The translations under genes and the position numbers were made by a program. A model generated the notes under the pieces. It was given only the letters and a program-made list of their open reading frames with translations. It ran no database searches and was not told the origin of the DNA. Shown piece by piece: positions 21,298-43,815 of a DNA stretch of 60,000 nucleotides. The DNA comes from Hydractinia symbiolongicarpus. Taxonomy: Eukaryota; Cnidaria; Hydrozoa; Anthoathecata; Hydractiniidae. Each line of letters opens with the position of its first letter. Position 1 is the stretch's first letter. The DNA lies in assembly GCF_029227915.1 (NCBI RefSeq), contig NC_079885.1, positions 6,822,001-6,882,000 on the forward strand, read 5' to 3'.

Positions 21298-22453
21298 ATG
21301 GTTGCTCTTAATGTGAATTTTGCGTTTGAAAGACGTTTGCTGACTCAGTTAGAAAATGAGAATGATGCATCAAATTTAGATGTTGGCGCTTATGCCTTGC
21401 ATCAAGTACATAATGCATTTGCAAAAGGCTTACTGAAACTAGATTTTGATAGTGACCAGTTCATCGTTGATGAGGAAATTTTAGACATATCAGCACATTC
21501 TACTATAAAGCATTCTTCTACACAGTGAATAACAATAAAGAAAGTTGTTGTTAGGACGTTGGAACAGTCGAATAATTTAACAGAGTATTTATATCAAAGA
21601 AAGTAAGCGCTATCAAGAAGTTTCGGAGAATTATTATTCCGAATATTTATACAGGATATAGCCACTTCAGTGTAGGAAACACTGTTATCAATGTGGGTCG
21701 TGTGTTCGGAATGTATACATTAAGCATACACTGGTAATATGCTACCCACTTTCCCTCACATGGCATGGGTTGACCCGTAACTGTGGTAAAGACACTTGCT
21801 AAACATGCCCGCGCTGTGGACCGAACTACGGACCTTGTGATTACGAAGCGAACTCCATAACCACAAGGCTACGCGCCATTTATTTGACAATGATTTGACG
21901 AAACCATTACTATCATTCACAGCACAACTCTCTGAAAGCTTTCTGTTGTAATTTCAGGCAGTTTTAGTTTCTTTGTATTCCACCGTGGGAAATCTTCTCA
22001 GTAACCTTATGAGTTAGTTTGTTCGTAAGAACTGTTTGTGTAGCAATAGTAAAATGCAAAGCCTGAAATCAGTTATTGGTATGGTCAATGGAGGTGTGAC
22101 ATTTAGTGTCAATCAACTGTCAATTAATACAATTGATATTGGGGCTAAAACCAAAATGTTGCTTTCAGATCCGGCCTCTTTCACGGAATGACAAAAGTTC
22201 TTTCGAGAAGAATTGCTTAATGTTCTATGCAGTATCAGTGAATTACTTACAGAAAAATCTGCCATTCAACATCTCAATAATAAAAAATGCACAAAACCTT
22301 TAATCAGAGAAAAAAAAAGAGATTTACCTGAAGTTAGGTAGTATTTTAGAGAATGTGCTACGAAATTTTTTTCCCGTTGATTCACACACTACTGTAGAAG
22401 GTTTATGTGATGAATTTCATGCACATTGGAGAGCTTACCAAGAGGCAGTTTAA
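21298..22453 (+). pseudogene. Eroded transposase-derived gene (hAT/ZBED-like), interrupted by a SINE
   Basis: The first part (21298-21528) encodes FAFERRLLTQLENE and then ALHQVHNAFAKGLLKLDFDS, a pattern typical of hAT-type transposase-derived proteins where a C/L-H-x-V-H-N-A-F motif follows the first catalytic region. Downstream in other frames are VNQLSINTIDIGAKTKML, KFFREELLNVL (around 22200) and ILENVLRNFFPVDSHTTVEG (around 22350), separated by stops and frameshifts. The block between 21660 and 21877 is a SINE in reverse orientation. The whole region is a non-functional relic; family placement is from motif memory and moderate. Confidence 0.6.
21660..21877 (-). mobile_element. tRNA-derived SINE
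   Basis: On the minus strand the head reads GCGCGTAGCCTTGTGGTTA (A-box-like, ending at 21877 in + coordinates), then TTCGCTTCGTAATCACAAGG, then GTAGTTCGGTCC (B-box-like). The spacing is close to that of a real tRNA, but the D-arm and anticodon arm are not fully tRNA-like. The body toward 21660 is AT-richer. It lies inside the transposase relic. Confidence 0.65.
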
Positions 22454-25399
22454 CTTCTTTAACATAGTTACCGCAAAATGCTAATGCGACAGAAAGAAAA
22501 GCTATATTAAATTCCATTTCTTTTTCTACTCTTTTCATATTTACTGAAGTCAAACGCTGGTGTTTCAAATTCTTGCTTTTTTACTTACCACCTTTACCAA
22601 AATAAATATAAAATTCGCCCAGCATGGTAAATTCGTTTAGCAAGTTTCCCAAAAACTCCCGTAACTCACAATTTTCGTGTTGTCTTTTGAGCCATATTGA
22701 TGTATTTTCTGTTGGACAAATTAGCGTACGTCTTTGCGATTTTTTGGTCAGGCATCTCGTCTGCAAAGTTCTTTAAAAATATTAGCTTTCGAAACATAAC
22801 CTAGAATAAACTTGTTTGTTCACGACATGATAATATTGATATCATTTAATATCAATGTTTTTATTGCATTTTTTAGGCAACTCGTGCGTTTCGCCTTAGA
22901 AGATTTCTTCTTTCAATGCTGCATTTAAGCATTGTGCGTTCTTGTTTCACCAATGAAGTAATAATTATAAGTCAACTTATCTGCTAGAGGTTCAAGGATT
23001 GTCTTTTGCCGAGTGTAAGTGGTCTTCTACTCTCCGTGCTATAGGCTGTTGTAACGTTTTAACATCTTTAGTAACATATCCAAAGAAAATCTCTTGTACG
23101 AAGGAGTAAATTAAATTTCCACTCTCAAATGGAATGGAAAATGTGATTCCGATTCACACTAAAATTTAAAAATTATTTCAAGTTTACTTGCGGACACGGA
23201 CAGGAAAGAACATAAATAATACAGAATAATTAAAAGAAGAAACAATCAAATTAATGTTAAATTAACAAGACGTATGACATACGTAAACAACCTCGCAAAT
23301 AAAGTTTACAAAAAACAGCCTATCAGATTGTGACTTCTGTTACGAAGGTTAGATACGACATATTTTGCTATTCAGATAGGCTATAATATTTGTTACACAC
23401 TATGTAGTTATTTTTTAAAATTGATTTGTGAGATCTTCTTGAACGGAAAATTCCTCGAACGTGAAGCCCAGAAGAGAAATGCAGAAAGTTGATAGTCGAT
23501 AAAGGTTTCTTACTTTCCAGGCATTTGAGAGACCTTCATTCTGCCTACATTCACTTTTGTAAACTTTGGTGCAGACACTTACTTTACCGGTTAGTTAAAA
23601 AATGATTTTGAACACTTATTTATATAAACAGCAAAAAAAAAAAAATGAATAATTACCAAGATGAGACTCGAACAGACGACTACTCCCGTTTCGGTGCTCA
23701 GAGAGGCAAAAATTTCCATTTTTCTGCGACACATTTGCGCTTTAATACAAGCTCACGAGCTTGTAATTAAATTATTATTCCCTTACATTCCGATGTACGT
23801 GCTGTTTATGTTGCCTTGTATATTTTACCTTCCATGACAATTTTGTGATTTTAAGTGTTTATGTGTCCTTAGTGTATATTTACGTATTCATATTGTTGAT
23901 TTTTTATTTCTTGTGGCACATTTAAAGTAATGAGGTTTATCTTTAAATATAATAACAAAAGTTATGTGGTTTTACAAGAGTCCATTTACTTGTAGCTAGT
24001 AAGTAGCAGTTTGTATTTATTTTCTTAAAAGTCATGTTGGAACTTCTCTTTTTACATTTCTGTATTTTAATTAAATAAACGTTTTTGTCCTTACAAGTTA
24101 TTTCTGATAGTATCAACTGTATTTGTTCTGACTTTTAACAAAAAGTTTTTACCCCTTATAACATCTGCAATTTCGGCGCCATGTTCACAGTAACTTCAGA
24201 TGAACTTGTGTAACGCATTCATATACTCGTTTGATGACTCAATGACCCTTTTATACTATTAAAAGTCAAATATTCTTCAAACCAGTCGTTAGCCCTGAAA
24301 ACTTCCACGCGAAATCACGTGTTGCACATTTTTCCTCATCACTGTTCGTCTTCATCTGTTAACACAAAGTAATGAAATTACTTGATCTGAGGTTATTACA
24401 ATGATTATAGGTGCGATCATATTGGCGTTTTTGATTGTAAGACAAACGATAGTGTAAATTAACAGACAGACATACGGAGGGACGAACAACGAGTATTGCT
24501 ATAAAGACTTGTCATAAAATATCCACAAAAATTCAGCCGTTGCAGCAAAGTGCACAACGGCTATTGATATAGAGACTAGCTAGATGATCCGACGTTGAAT
24601 ATCTGGTTGAGCGTACAGGTGCAAGTAAACCGCGCTGTACACCCGAGTGGGGCGCTTTAGTATAGGTATGCAGTATGTGGGAAATATAGTAAAGCGCTTA
24701 CAGTAATACGCATACCAAAATATATTTTGAGTATGTAATATTGTTTTATTAAATAATAAGTTTCCTGCAACGTCAACTGAAATAAAAACTCAAGTTACAA
24801 CAAGTTCTTACCTTTTATAGAAAAAACAATCGGTCAAGATTCTTTTTTTCGTAAAATTAGCTCCCGGGAGAAGTTCAAAACTAATCGGGATAAAGGTTTA
24901 GTAGAAGTTGAAATTGAGGGAGGTACATGTCTTTATTTAAATCAAAGCTCAAATTTATATTTCTGTTGAATTTCTTATGGTTATAGAGAAATACGAAAAG
25001 TAATTGGATCGTCCAGAAATGGGAGTTATGTTTTAAATAAATTTTTGCTGTTGATTCTTAGTTATTTTTCGAGTGTGGTTTGCTACCAACAGATAGGTTA
25101 ACTTTTACATTTCCAGAACACGTAACTACGTTGTATCTAATTCCTATATAAGGCACAGCGGTTTCCTACTGTTTCAGTATAAGTTTTGTTGTAAGACATT
25201 TCCACTATTCGTTGTTTTGTAAGAACCTAGTTGGGACTGAGATCTGCGAGACGCGAAGAGCAGTCTGGAATTACAAAGATACGTGTTTTTTTTTAGTTTG
25301 AATTTTCTAATCTAAAATACTACAGCGGATAAAATTTTCATAATTATATTACAATATATACTGAATTATAAAGATGTGTTATTCTAAAAAATAAATAGC
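22454..25399. other. Intergenic, repeats only
   Basis: No convincing coding exon. A reversed fragment of the mini-Helitron 5' end lies around 24440-24573: read on the minus strand it gives TCTATATCAATAGCCG and later a GTCTGTCTG tract. A possible tRNA-like T-arm (minus-strand TGTTCGAGTCTC) is near 23665. The astacin 3' UTR should extend into the high-coordinate end of this stretch. Confidence 0.4.
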
Positions 25400-35246
<9,847 letters not shown>

Positions 35247-36089
35247 CTTTCTGTACAATGGATGACTGCAAAATTGTGAATGAAGCCACTTGTGTGATTT
35301 CAAAATCTGCGTATAACATTCGTCCTATATATAATTTTTCAAAATATTAGGGGTATGGGATCTAGCAATCCTTACCCGAACAATGCTTCATGTTAAGCGG
35401 TATTGCAAAGCCACCCTAAGTATTTAATTCGTAAACAACGAGACTTGAGAACATCATAGGTGGTCTTTCAATTATTTGTAGAGGTCATACGTATTCTTAA
35501 GTGAAGTTGTTAAAGCATTGTACAATTTGAGTTCAGTTTAAGAAATAATACCCGTTTTCGTATATTACATCAAAGCATATAGTAGACAAGGTTAAGGTGA
35601 AAACTTTGAATTCTGTACATGGATTTATATTTTGAGTTTTAAAGTCGGATTCTTATTTTTGACGGAAACGGAGAAAAAACAGAAAAGGGACAGGAAAAAT
35701 GGGAACCAAATTAACGTTTTGGATAATGAGTATCCTATTTTCGATAAGAAGGGGACAAAAAAACAATTTTGCTAACAACGATGATGATATCTCCTAAAAA
35801 AATACCTTTTTAGGCAAAATTGTTCCGGAAATAAATTCTCCTTTGTTTTCGAAAGACTCGGGTCAAGGAAACAAATTTCATGCTTGTTCTGGATAAAATA
35901 GAACATGGAAGAAAAACGAACAATAAAGAAAGTTTTATTTGCACAAGGTGGTGGATGGTACCCAGAAAAATTGACGGTACTTTTCACACGATGAGAGGAT
36001 TCTGATGGATTTAAATAAAAAATTAATAAGTTTTTTCACCATCATCTTTTCTTCAGCCGCACGTTTTAACTCTCAGTCATCTTGTAGAA

Positions 36090-37478
36090 TGTTTTGCCAT
36101 ACCGGAAATCTGGAACGTAGGATTTTATAGAAGAACCTAGGACCCAGGACCCTATAGGAAGACCCAGGATTCTGAAGGAGGACCCTGGTTGTCGCCTTTT
36201 AAACTTTTTGTTACGAAGATATGCTCCAAAATAATTTTTCTTGTTTAGTCGCCTTTAAAATTTAAAATGAATTAAGAAAATAAAAAGCGTCCTTGTGTCT
36301 AATATATACCCTTTTGTGAACCATACCATATCTATTTGAATATTCTATATTATAATGCCCGTATACGTATGTCCGTCCGTCCGTCTGTCTGTCACGCAAA
36401 ATGGTAGCTTAGCTGCGACGGGCGAACCCGTGGATTTTTCCACGGGCTAACGACTAGTTTCTAACATTAGACGTTTATTTGACTTCATCAACGATTAACA
36501 GTTAAATACGTAGATAATGAGAGCAAAAATTAACAAAACCAAAATCAAGAAATTTTATTTATTTTATTTTAAAAAATTAACTATAATCATGAAAACGATA
36601 CACGTGTTTTCTATAAGAACCTAATTTAAAATACTGAGGTTTTGCCAGAAATTTAAAACATCAAGAACATACTCACCCTGAGCTATGTTAGTCTAAAGTT
36701 AGTAGGGTACAACATGTTCATATTTAGAGCAAATTGTCTCTGCTGGTTTTAAAATGGAAGTTAAAAAATACTGAAAAATAATGTGTCAAAGTGATGAAAC
36801 AAGAATGAAAACATCTCTTATTCGCCACGCTATAAAGACATTGAGTCTTCAAATTAATCATGATTACACATGCTTAGTCTCAGGTTGAAATGTTTGAGAA
36901 AGAAATTTCTGTAAAATTTCGCTGACCTATCACAATATTTTTACAAAGTGTTAGCATAATTTTTGAATCCTTTTAAATCTTTTCAAGCTTATATCAAACG
37001 TTATACCGATGCTTGGAATCTTAAGCTTTCACATTGCGTGCAATGAAGGCATACGAAACATGATATTACTTTTTTACACTGTCTTACTTTATCAAATGTA
37101 TTTTATTGCACTCTAAATGGTTAGTTGGAAATTTTTGTTTGTTTTCTTACGGATTTCCAGTATGTCGGCCTTAGAATGCAAAGTTTAGCAACAACAAAAT
37201 ATTCTTCGAAAAAAAAAGAAAGAAAAACACTGTCTATCTGTATTCGTAGATGGCATTAACTTGTCTTCGTGATAATTTCCATCCACATATACATATTAAC
37301 TCATCCTCAACTCACATTCTTGGTCCTCTTTAAAGGTCGTGGATCCTCCATGAGGGTCGTAGGTCCTCCATGAGGGTCCTGGGCCCTCTATGAGGGTCTT
37401 GGGTCTGGCTTGAGGGTTCTGGGTCCTCCTATAGGGTCCTGGTTACCGGTTTTCTGGTATGCCGAATGTTTTGATTCG
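36090..37478. mobile_element. TIR element with GGACCC minisatellite ends, about 1.4 kb
   Basis: The left end (GCCATACCGGAAATCTGG) and the reverse complement of the right end (GGCATACCAGAAAACCGG) match imperfectly. Each is followed inward by tandem, imperfect GGACCC/AGGACCCTATAGG units (36135-36190; reversed at 37330-37442). The interior has no transposase. Target duplication is not clear, so the exact limits are approximate. Confidence 0.5.
36344..36457 (+). mobile_element. 114-bp mini-Helitron nested in the TIR element
   Basis: It starts TCTATATTATAATGCCCGTA, continues with a GTCC/GTCT tract and GTCACGCAAAATGGTAGCTT, then the perfect hairpin CCCGTGGATTTTTCCACGGG, and ends CTAACGACTAG before T. 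The structure follows the Helitron rule (5' TC, 3' hairpin plus CTAG). Confidence 0.75.
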
Positions 37479-40400
37479 AATGTTCTGTTTTGCTTTGAAC
37501 TTTCAATGAATTTGATTGGATAAGAGGAAAATTGTTTCTAGAAATCTACACGGAATTTTCCCTTGCAAAGTTTTTAGGTACTCCAACATTTTCTTGAAAA
37601 AGTTAATCTTTTCAATATCGTGCTATTGTGCAACTCGAATGACGAATGTTAATGTAATTTTCTATTGTGTATGTGATAAACTTCAAATATTGCGGTTTTC
37701 CTATCCCGATAGTTTTTGGCAGTTCAAATTTCTCTTGGAAACAAAGAGATCAACAATTCATTCAGCGAAGGAAAGAAAGAGGAAATTTTCCCTGTGACAG
37801 AAACAAGTGTGTGCCTATATGATCATTTTCCATTACTGGTAATAAATAAACTTTTTGCCTTCTCTCTTGTTTGTAACCATTAGGAAATTCATTTCCATAT
37901 CACCTATAAAAAATCCTTTTCTCTGGATACCTGTTGGATCTCCACTTCCACTGCCGTGGAATAACTATGGGAGATTCTATTGAACGTTAAAACTTATCTT
38001 GGGATACTAATTGTCATTATCAATAAAGGAATTTTTTTTCACAACACTCTATTACTTGATTTTTTTCGTTCTTTTTTTATTACTTTTCAATATCAGTTCA
38101 TTAATTTAAAAAAGTGGCAGTTTCTCTTTCCCAAAGCATTCGCACGTCGCTTTTTCTTTTTAGCCGCGGTACGTATTTTGAGCATTAAGTAGACAGCCAT
38201 GTTATAGACAGAAATCTAAGCATATCAAGTTTTCAAAGTCAGTTAATATCGGCGTGATTTTTTTATTATTTACGAAATGATTGATGTTTTAACTTTTTAA
38301 ATCGCGAACTATCTATTCAAAAATATTTATATTCAATGTGACTTAAAACCAACGCCACAGATAGTCGTAGGGTAGAAAAGGTGTGGCTTTCTATTTTCAT
38401 GCGAATAAAAAGACCTTAGAATTATTTGGGTTTTCAGTTTACACTCACCGAGCAGTCCTTGCGACCGCACAAAATAACGCGTATTTAAAGAAAAAACAGC
38501 GACACTTTTAGTTAATAATAAAATAGGAAAATTTGGTTAGGCAAATGAAAATTCTTGTTTTCTTACGTGTTTTTTAAATTCTTGAGTCAGCTTTCAGTTT
38601 AAATATGCAGAGAACTTCAATGGCTTTTTAAGTGTTTAATAAGTGATAGTCGCTAATATTTTCAATGCCATTGTTGTTATAACTATTATTAGAGAAAACT
38701 TTTAAGTTTATGTGGACAATGATATCAATGAGATTCCTTCGAAAAGGATATTTGTAAATTTAAATCCTACACTTGTGTTCAACTCAAGACAATGATTTGT
38801 CATTACGAAACAGTAAATCGACTTATCCTTATTCTTTAGTACTCTATCTAGGATTACTTTAGAAAAACATTTTACCAAAGAGGGCCACCCACTGTGATGC
38901 AGCCTCGCCCCACTCTCAACCGTGTATAAATTTTATCTTAAATTTTTTTAGATTTAAATAAAAGAACAAGATGTTTTTGTTTTTTTTGCTTTTTGATTCA
39001 TTATTTCCTTCGTCCTCTATAAATACCTTCGTCCTATATAAATACCTTGATCATTTTTTCATAATTTTTAGCATCTAGCTAAAAGTAAAATTTTACAAAT
39101 TTCAGTTTCTTTTTTCTACAGACTAAAACCTGAACATAACCCGACATTTCCGCTTAATGAAAATTTGTTTTTAATGATGTGGTATGATGAACTTTTAAGT
39201 TTAAGAAAAAAACGTTGAAATGACAAAAAATAGATTTCTCTTCTTGCCGTTACAAAAAATTAAAAATCAAATTGTGTAGAATGAGTTCTTACTTAAGCTA
39301 CGATGTTTTAAAATAAACCAACTTTTACTTATGTCTGGACGTTCTACTTGCTTATCCGTGTAATATTTTAGTAATAATCTTTCTTTTCTTAAAAAAACAT
39401 TTGTGCCATGTACCTTTTACTTTTGTAACTTTCAAACACTGCTACATAACAATAGTGATAGCCACGGTATGTTAGCGCAACATGATAGCGATGTGAAGAA
39501 TTTTCGAAACTGCTCAGTCCCTAAGTGAAAGGTAAGTATCAAGTTCTAAATTAGCCTTATCATTTTCGTATTTCCTCTATTTCTCTTAGGGACAGTAATC
39601 ATGCAGTATTTATTATGTAACTGAAGAATGTATAAAGACGACCAATACCTTTGATTTTAAGAAGTCTGTTTCAACATTTTTCAGCTGATTTTTTACCCTT
39701 CTACTTACATTTCAAATTTATTGACCCCGGTGTTTTTCTTCTTTTTACAAAGTGGAAATTGCGATTCATCTTTTTTGTATTTTTATTTATTTACCTTCAC
39801 ACTCCATTTAATGTCACCGTAACATACTCCATTTTTCATTTTCTACATTCTCAGTTTGCTTCTAATCCATTTAACTAATTTTTTTTTATCAAATATTCAG
39901 TTTCAAAATTTTTACAATCAACAGAACGAACGTTACTAGCAGTTTTACTGTACACGCTGTTTGTATATATGACGGAAGTTCCCACCCGGTATAAATATTC
40001 ATGGAATAAAAAATAAAATAAAACTCCATTCGTCGTTTATCTGATTTGGTCAAGGGTACATTAAGCTAGTCTGCTTTTATTTTCAGGCACAATACGAATT
40101 ACATAAAGTCGCTACTGTTTCGCCCTGCCTTTTCAAATCTCTTCTTTCACACGCAATGGGTGTTGATTACACATTTTTTTTCTAAATCATTTCTGCGACG
40201 CATATAGAATGTTATGTAATGTTATGATATGCGCGCGCGGTATTTTTTTGTGAGCCTGTGTATTCGGTACATAATTAATTCAAAGACAAACTAACGTAAA
40301 TACGTATCACAACATATTACATATAGCGTATAATTATTGTGGGGTTTTCGTTGCCTTTTTTGACGTGTTAACCTCGTGCCGGAGAAATTAATTTGGTTCA

Positions 40401-42591
40401 CAGACAAACAGAACAGGAGAAGCATAACATAAACTAGAAGAAAAATTTACGACGATTTTGCACCAAGTCGTGCATATTCCTTTCAATACAGTTTTGTGCA
40501 TCCTCACTATGAAATAGTAAAATGGTTGTCATTCTAAACCCACAGACAGCATACAGTCAAAAAGGGTAAGTATTTTGGTTGTTACAACCAGGAAAAACCA
40601 ATATATGAAAAAAAATTCTTGCGTAAGGATTTTCTTCTTGTTGGACGTAGATTTGAAGAATAAATAAGAAAAATACCACAAACGGCACACACAAAAATAC
40701 GCTTGTGAATTCTTTGTGGTTTTTTACTTCTATTTATTCTTAACAGTTGTTGAGGTCAGAAAATTTGTGGTTTTATCCCAAGTAAACAAGACAGATCAGC
40801 ATTAACACACGCGTATTGAGTTTTGTGCCAAGTCTCGAAAGAAATATTTGGCAAGAAAAGCATGTTAAACAACAAACAAGTGTGAACAAGCAGTTAATCC
40901 CCGTTATGTTTATTTTGATAACAAACAGCTCTATCGAATATAGAAAATTTTGGCAAAGAGTTTAAAAAAAACTGGCCTTGGGATATAGGTCTGATGTCTG
41001 ATATGAGGCAGTTTTCTCTAAGGAAGTCACAAGACATTTTTTTTTAGAAAGAAAACATCAATGCAGTAAATAAAAATTTCGCTTTTTTCAGTGCCTCTAT
41101 CATTTGAAATATTCGGTGCGTAAATGTTTTATGTAGGTGATGACGTGTGGATACAAATATCAATTTTTTCCAGACTGTGTGTTTGGTTCTTTGCCAAAAC
41201 GAAATAAAGATTTTCATTTGAAGGTCAACGAGCAATAGTGGGTTTATGGTTAAAACAGCACAATGCTGTTCTTCACACCAATAACACACAGCCTCGTAAT
41301 GGGCAGGATTTAAATCGCATTTTCGGCAACCGCTGTTTGAATTCAGCTCACTACCAAACCAACGTACAGAATAGCACTGTTTTAATTGCATCATTGTTTG
41401 TGCTGGTTAAGCATCTTCGAAAGACAATTCTGTTGTCGACTTTATAGTTTGATTTTCATTTTGATTATTTTTTTATTAACAATATTTTTTTGCAGGTTTG
41501 CTTCATAGAAATTTGAGGCGAAATGAAATTTCATTTCGATCTTATAGACAAACACCAAAATAAGTTTCATGATTTCGCGCGAAATCATGTAAAGTTAACA
41601 TTCCTAATTCTCTATAAAAATAGCCGTATTTTGTCTGTCTGTCCGCACGAAAAGTGTTGTGCAACGGGTACACAAATAGTGTGTAATTTAAAAAAGGACG
41701 ACCCCGTGAAATAAATTTTTTTTTTCGCCTTTAGAATGAAACTTTATGTAAATATTGACGAAAAGCAACCTCTTTACCAGAAATTAGGTTAACTTTACAG
41801 AACATTTCGCGGTTAGTTTGTGTAACCTGGAATTTTGCCAATTCTTCATCGGTCGGAATTTATATTTCTTTAACGTATCAACACACTTAGGCACTGTATT
41901 AACCTGTTATGACGCATTTAACTGTGCAACCAAGCACAGTGTGAGACAACACTAATCACCAAACGATGAATATACCAATTTAAAACTCATTTTCAATTAG
42001 AAAGGCTAATTAACTATATAAACATGGATAGGACAGAATGACCATCGCTAATTCTTTACTGGCAATAAGCAAATAAGGTACATCTAAAAGAATTAAGTAA
42101 ACGCATATGCTGAGACCTTTTTCCTGAAAAAAACGTTGAGCCAACCTTTTTCTCTTCTTTCCGCGAAAAAAGTGTTTGCGAATTAGATGTTTAAATTTTT
42201 TTTGCGAAAACTAATCTTCGCGAATAAGAAGAAGAAAAACGACTAATATGATACAAATAACTACTACAGAAAAACATTCAATAAGCGGACAGCCTGAATA
42301 GCGGACACCTCCAAATAACGAACAAAAGTTTGAAGTCCGGATTAAACTACCATAAAATCCTTATGAAAAAACGTCCCAATAGCGGACATTTTAGGCCAAC
42401 ACATCCTATGAGCGAACACAGATACATAATCCCAATTAGGTATTTCTAGCAAAAATACCTCCCAGTAGCAGACAAGGTAGAAAAACAAAACAAAAAACAC
42501 AAGTTTGAGATAACACAATCAAATTTCTATTTTAAACATCTTAAAACTTCTTTGTTTACAATTGAATCAATGTTATTTAAGTTATTCTTAC
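37479..42591. other. Long stretch without a confident gene
   Basis: AT-rich sequence with only short ORFs that have no recognisable motif. Partial repeats seen: a mini-Helitron 5' end at about 41611-41660 (TCTATAAAAATAGCCGTATT plus GTCTGTCTGTCC) and a cluster of AATAGCGGACA-type motifs at 42280-42480, likely the subterminal region of a degraded pogo/Tigger element. A minus-strand frame at 41044-41394 includes a cysteine-rich CRKCDLNPAHYEAVCYWC stretch but no supporting splice context. Confidence 0.4.
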
Positions 42592-42736
42592 CCCATTGAA
42601 GGGCTTTCTCGTTGTCATTGAATACATATTCAACAGGGATTTCTAAGCAATTTCCTTGGTTAATTCTCTTTCCCGTAACCAACGCCAATATTGTATGATT
42701 GGGTAAAGAAAGAAACTTTTCAAACGAAGAATACAT
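42592..42736 (-). CDS. Candidate first coding exon of an unidentified gene
   Basis: The minus-strand frame opens with ATG and encodes 48 residues of ordinary composition (MYSSFEKFLSLPNHTILALV, later CLEIPVEYVFNDNEKALQWG). It ends in a consensus donor, TGGG|GTAAGA. I do not recognise the family and found no matching downstream exon. It may be a real first exon or a chance ORF in repeat-rich DNA. Confidence 0.3.
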
Positions 42737-43135
42737 AAATCAAACGTGGCCAACTACACGAGGTTGATTAGAAGAATGTATTACAGCCACTGTATTTTGT
42801 CGTGTGTGTGTTATCGTCTTCTCGTTTACAACGAACACTGTCATCTCATATTAGTGGCTTTCAAATGATAACCGCGCAAATGAAGATTTGTAACGTAGAA
42901 TCGATGGCGTCATAGCAACCATCGAAGAAGTATTTATTCGTGCTTGGAAATAAGCATCGAATAAAAACTTTTTTCCGTAATTTTCTTATAAACCTTTATT
43001 TTAATACATTTTAAGAACTAAAAGTCTTCTTCTAAATATAGACTATATTTTTGAACCTATTTCGTTCGAAAATACCTGGATAGTTTGATAAAGCTGACAA
43101 CGCTTAAAATTTGAATATTTTTACAAAATCACCTA

Positions 43136-43185
43136 ACAGTTGAAACCTCCGAATAGCCGACGGTTTTGCGCATACCTAGGGTATC
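43136..43185 (+). repeat. Terminal fragment of a pogo/Tigger-like element
   Basis: CAGTTGAAACCTCCGAATAG followed by CCGACGG resembles a left terminal inverted repeat. No matching right end was found nearby. It shares the AATAGC(G/C)GAC motif with 42280-42480. Confidence 0.35.
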
Positions 43186-43573
43186 TGCTATTGTAGTTGC
43201 AGAACCAAAAGTATGACAATGAACTTAGTGTGGTTGTAAATTTTAGATTCCTTTTCTCGAGATGAATAGCTGGCTTTGGTCTATTTCTCGAGAAGAAATT
43301 TTCTTAAATCGAAACGAACAATATTTTTTTGGTCGCGTATGGCTGACTTTAGAGAGCTCCCTTAAAATCTGAGTTTGTGACTACAATCTTAAAATTGGTT
43401 TGTTAAAGATTTAATTTAGTTAAACATTTTCCAAGTAGAAAGCAGCATATTTTTATATATCAGAAGTTGTAAACCAAAGAAATCACTCCTAAATAATAAT
43501 AATAATGAATTTATCTTAACATGTAAAAACAAATAGGCTGTTAGCTCAACCTTGTCCCTAGAGCTTGTTAGGC

Positions 43574-43629
43574 CTTTTATATTTGTACGGTCCGAACAAG
43601 GCTTGTTCAGGCCGTACAAATATAAAAAG
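43574..43629. repeat. 56-bp near-perfect palindrome
   Basis: CTTTTATATTTGTACGG (left arm) and CCGTACAAATATAAAAAG (right arm) enclose an inner palindrome GAACAAGGCTTGTTC. It can fold into a long hairpin. Just upstream, CAACCTTGTCCCTAGAGC resembles the end of the MITE at 43704, so it may be the core of a related palindromic element. Confidence 0.85.
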
Positions 43630-43703
43630 TCTAGGCAAGCAAAACAAACTTAATTAAAAACAAGAAACCGCGGTCGGTTTGAAATCACACACACGGTTCC
43701 TAT

Positions 43704-43815
43704 CAACCTCGTCCCCGGGCATCTTGTATCTTTTTCTGACATCCGGACGGCGATGTACGTTTGTCTCGCCGTCCCGGTTATTGAAAAAAGACAATGGGTT
43801 CGAGGAACGAGGTTG
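43704..43815. mobile_element. 112-bp MITE with perfect 9-bp target duplication
   Basis: The ends are CAACCTCGTCCCCGGGC and, reversed, CAACCTCGTTCCTCGAACCC. GGTTCCTAT occurs immediately on both sides (43695-43703, 43816-43824). An inner inverted pair (CCGGACGGCGA / TCGCCGTCCCGG) makes it strongly foldable. The 9-bp duplication fits a Mutator-like or related superfamily better than Tc1/mariner. Confidence 0.88.

Noticed and set aside
21780-21877. Functional tRNA gene on the minus strand
   Set aside because: A and B boxes are present, but the acceptor and anticodon arms do not pair properly and a long non-tRNA body follows, so it is a SINE head.
40441-40555. Possible minus-strand exon (EDAQNCIERNMHDLVQNR) downstream of the 42592-42736 exon
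   Set aside because: The reading phase does not match the donor at 42592, and no family support was found.
40522-40567. Possible plus-strand first exon MVVILNPQTAYSQK with a GTAAGT donor
   Set aside because: Only 15 codons, no downstream exon in phase, and the same interval is open on the other strand.
41044-41394. Cysteine-rich minus-strand ORF as a zinc-finger gene
   Set aside because: The Cys spacing does not fit a known finger, no splice-consistent neighbour exists, and the second half is low-information AT-rich translation.
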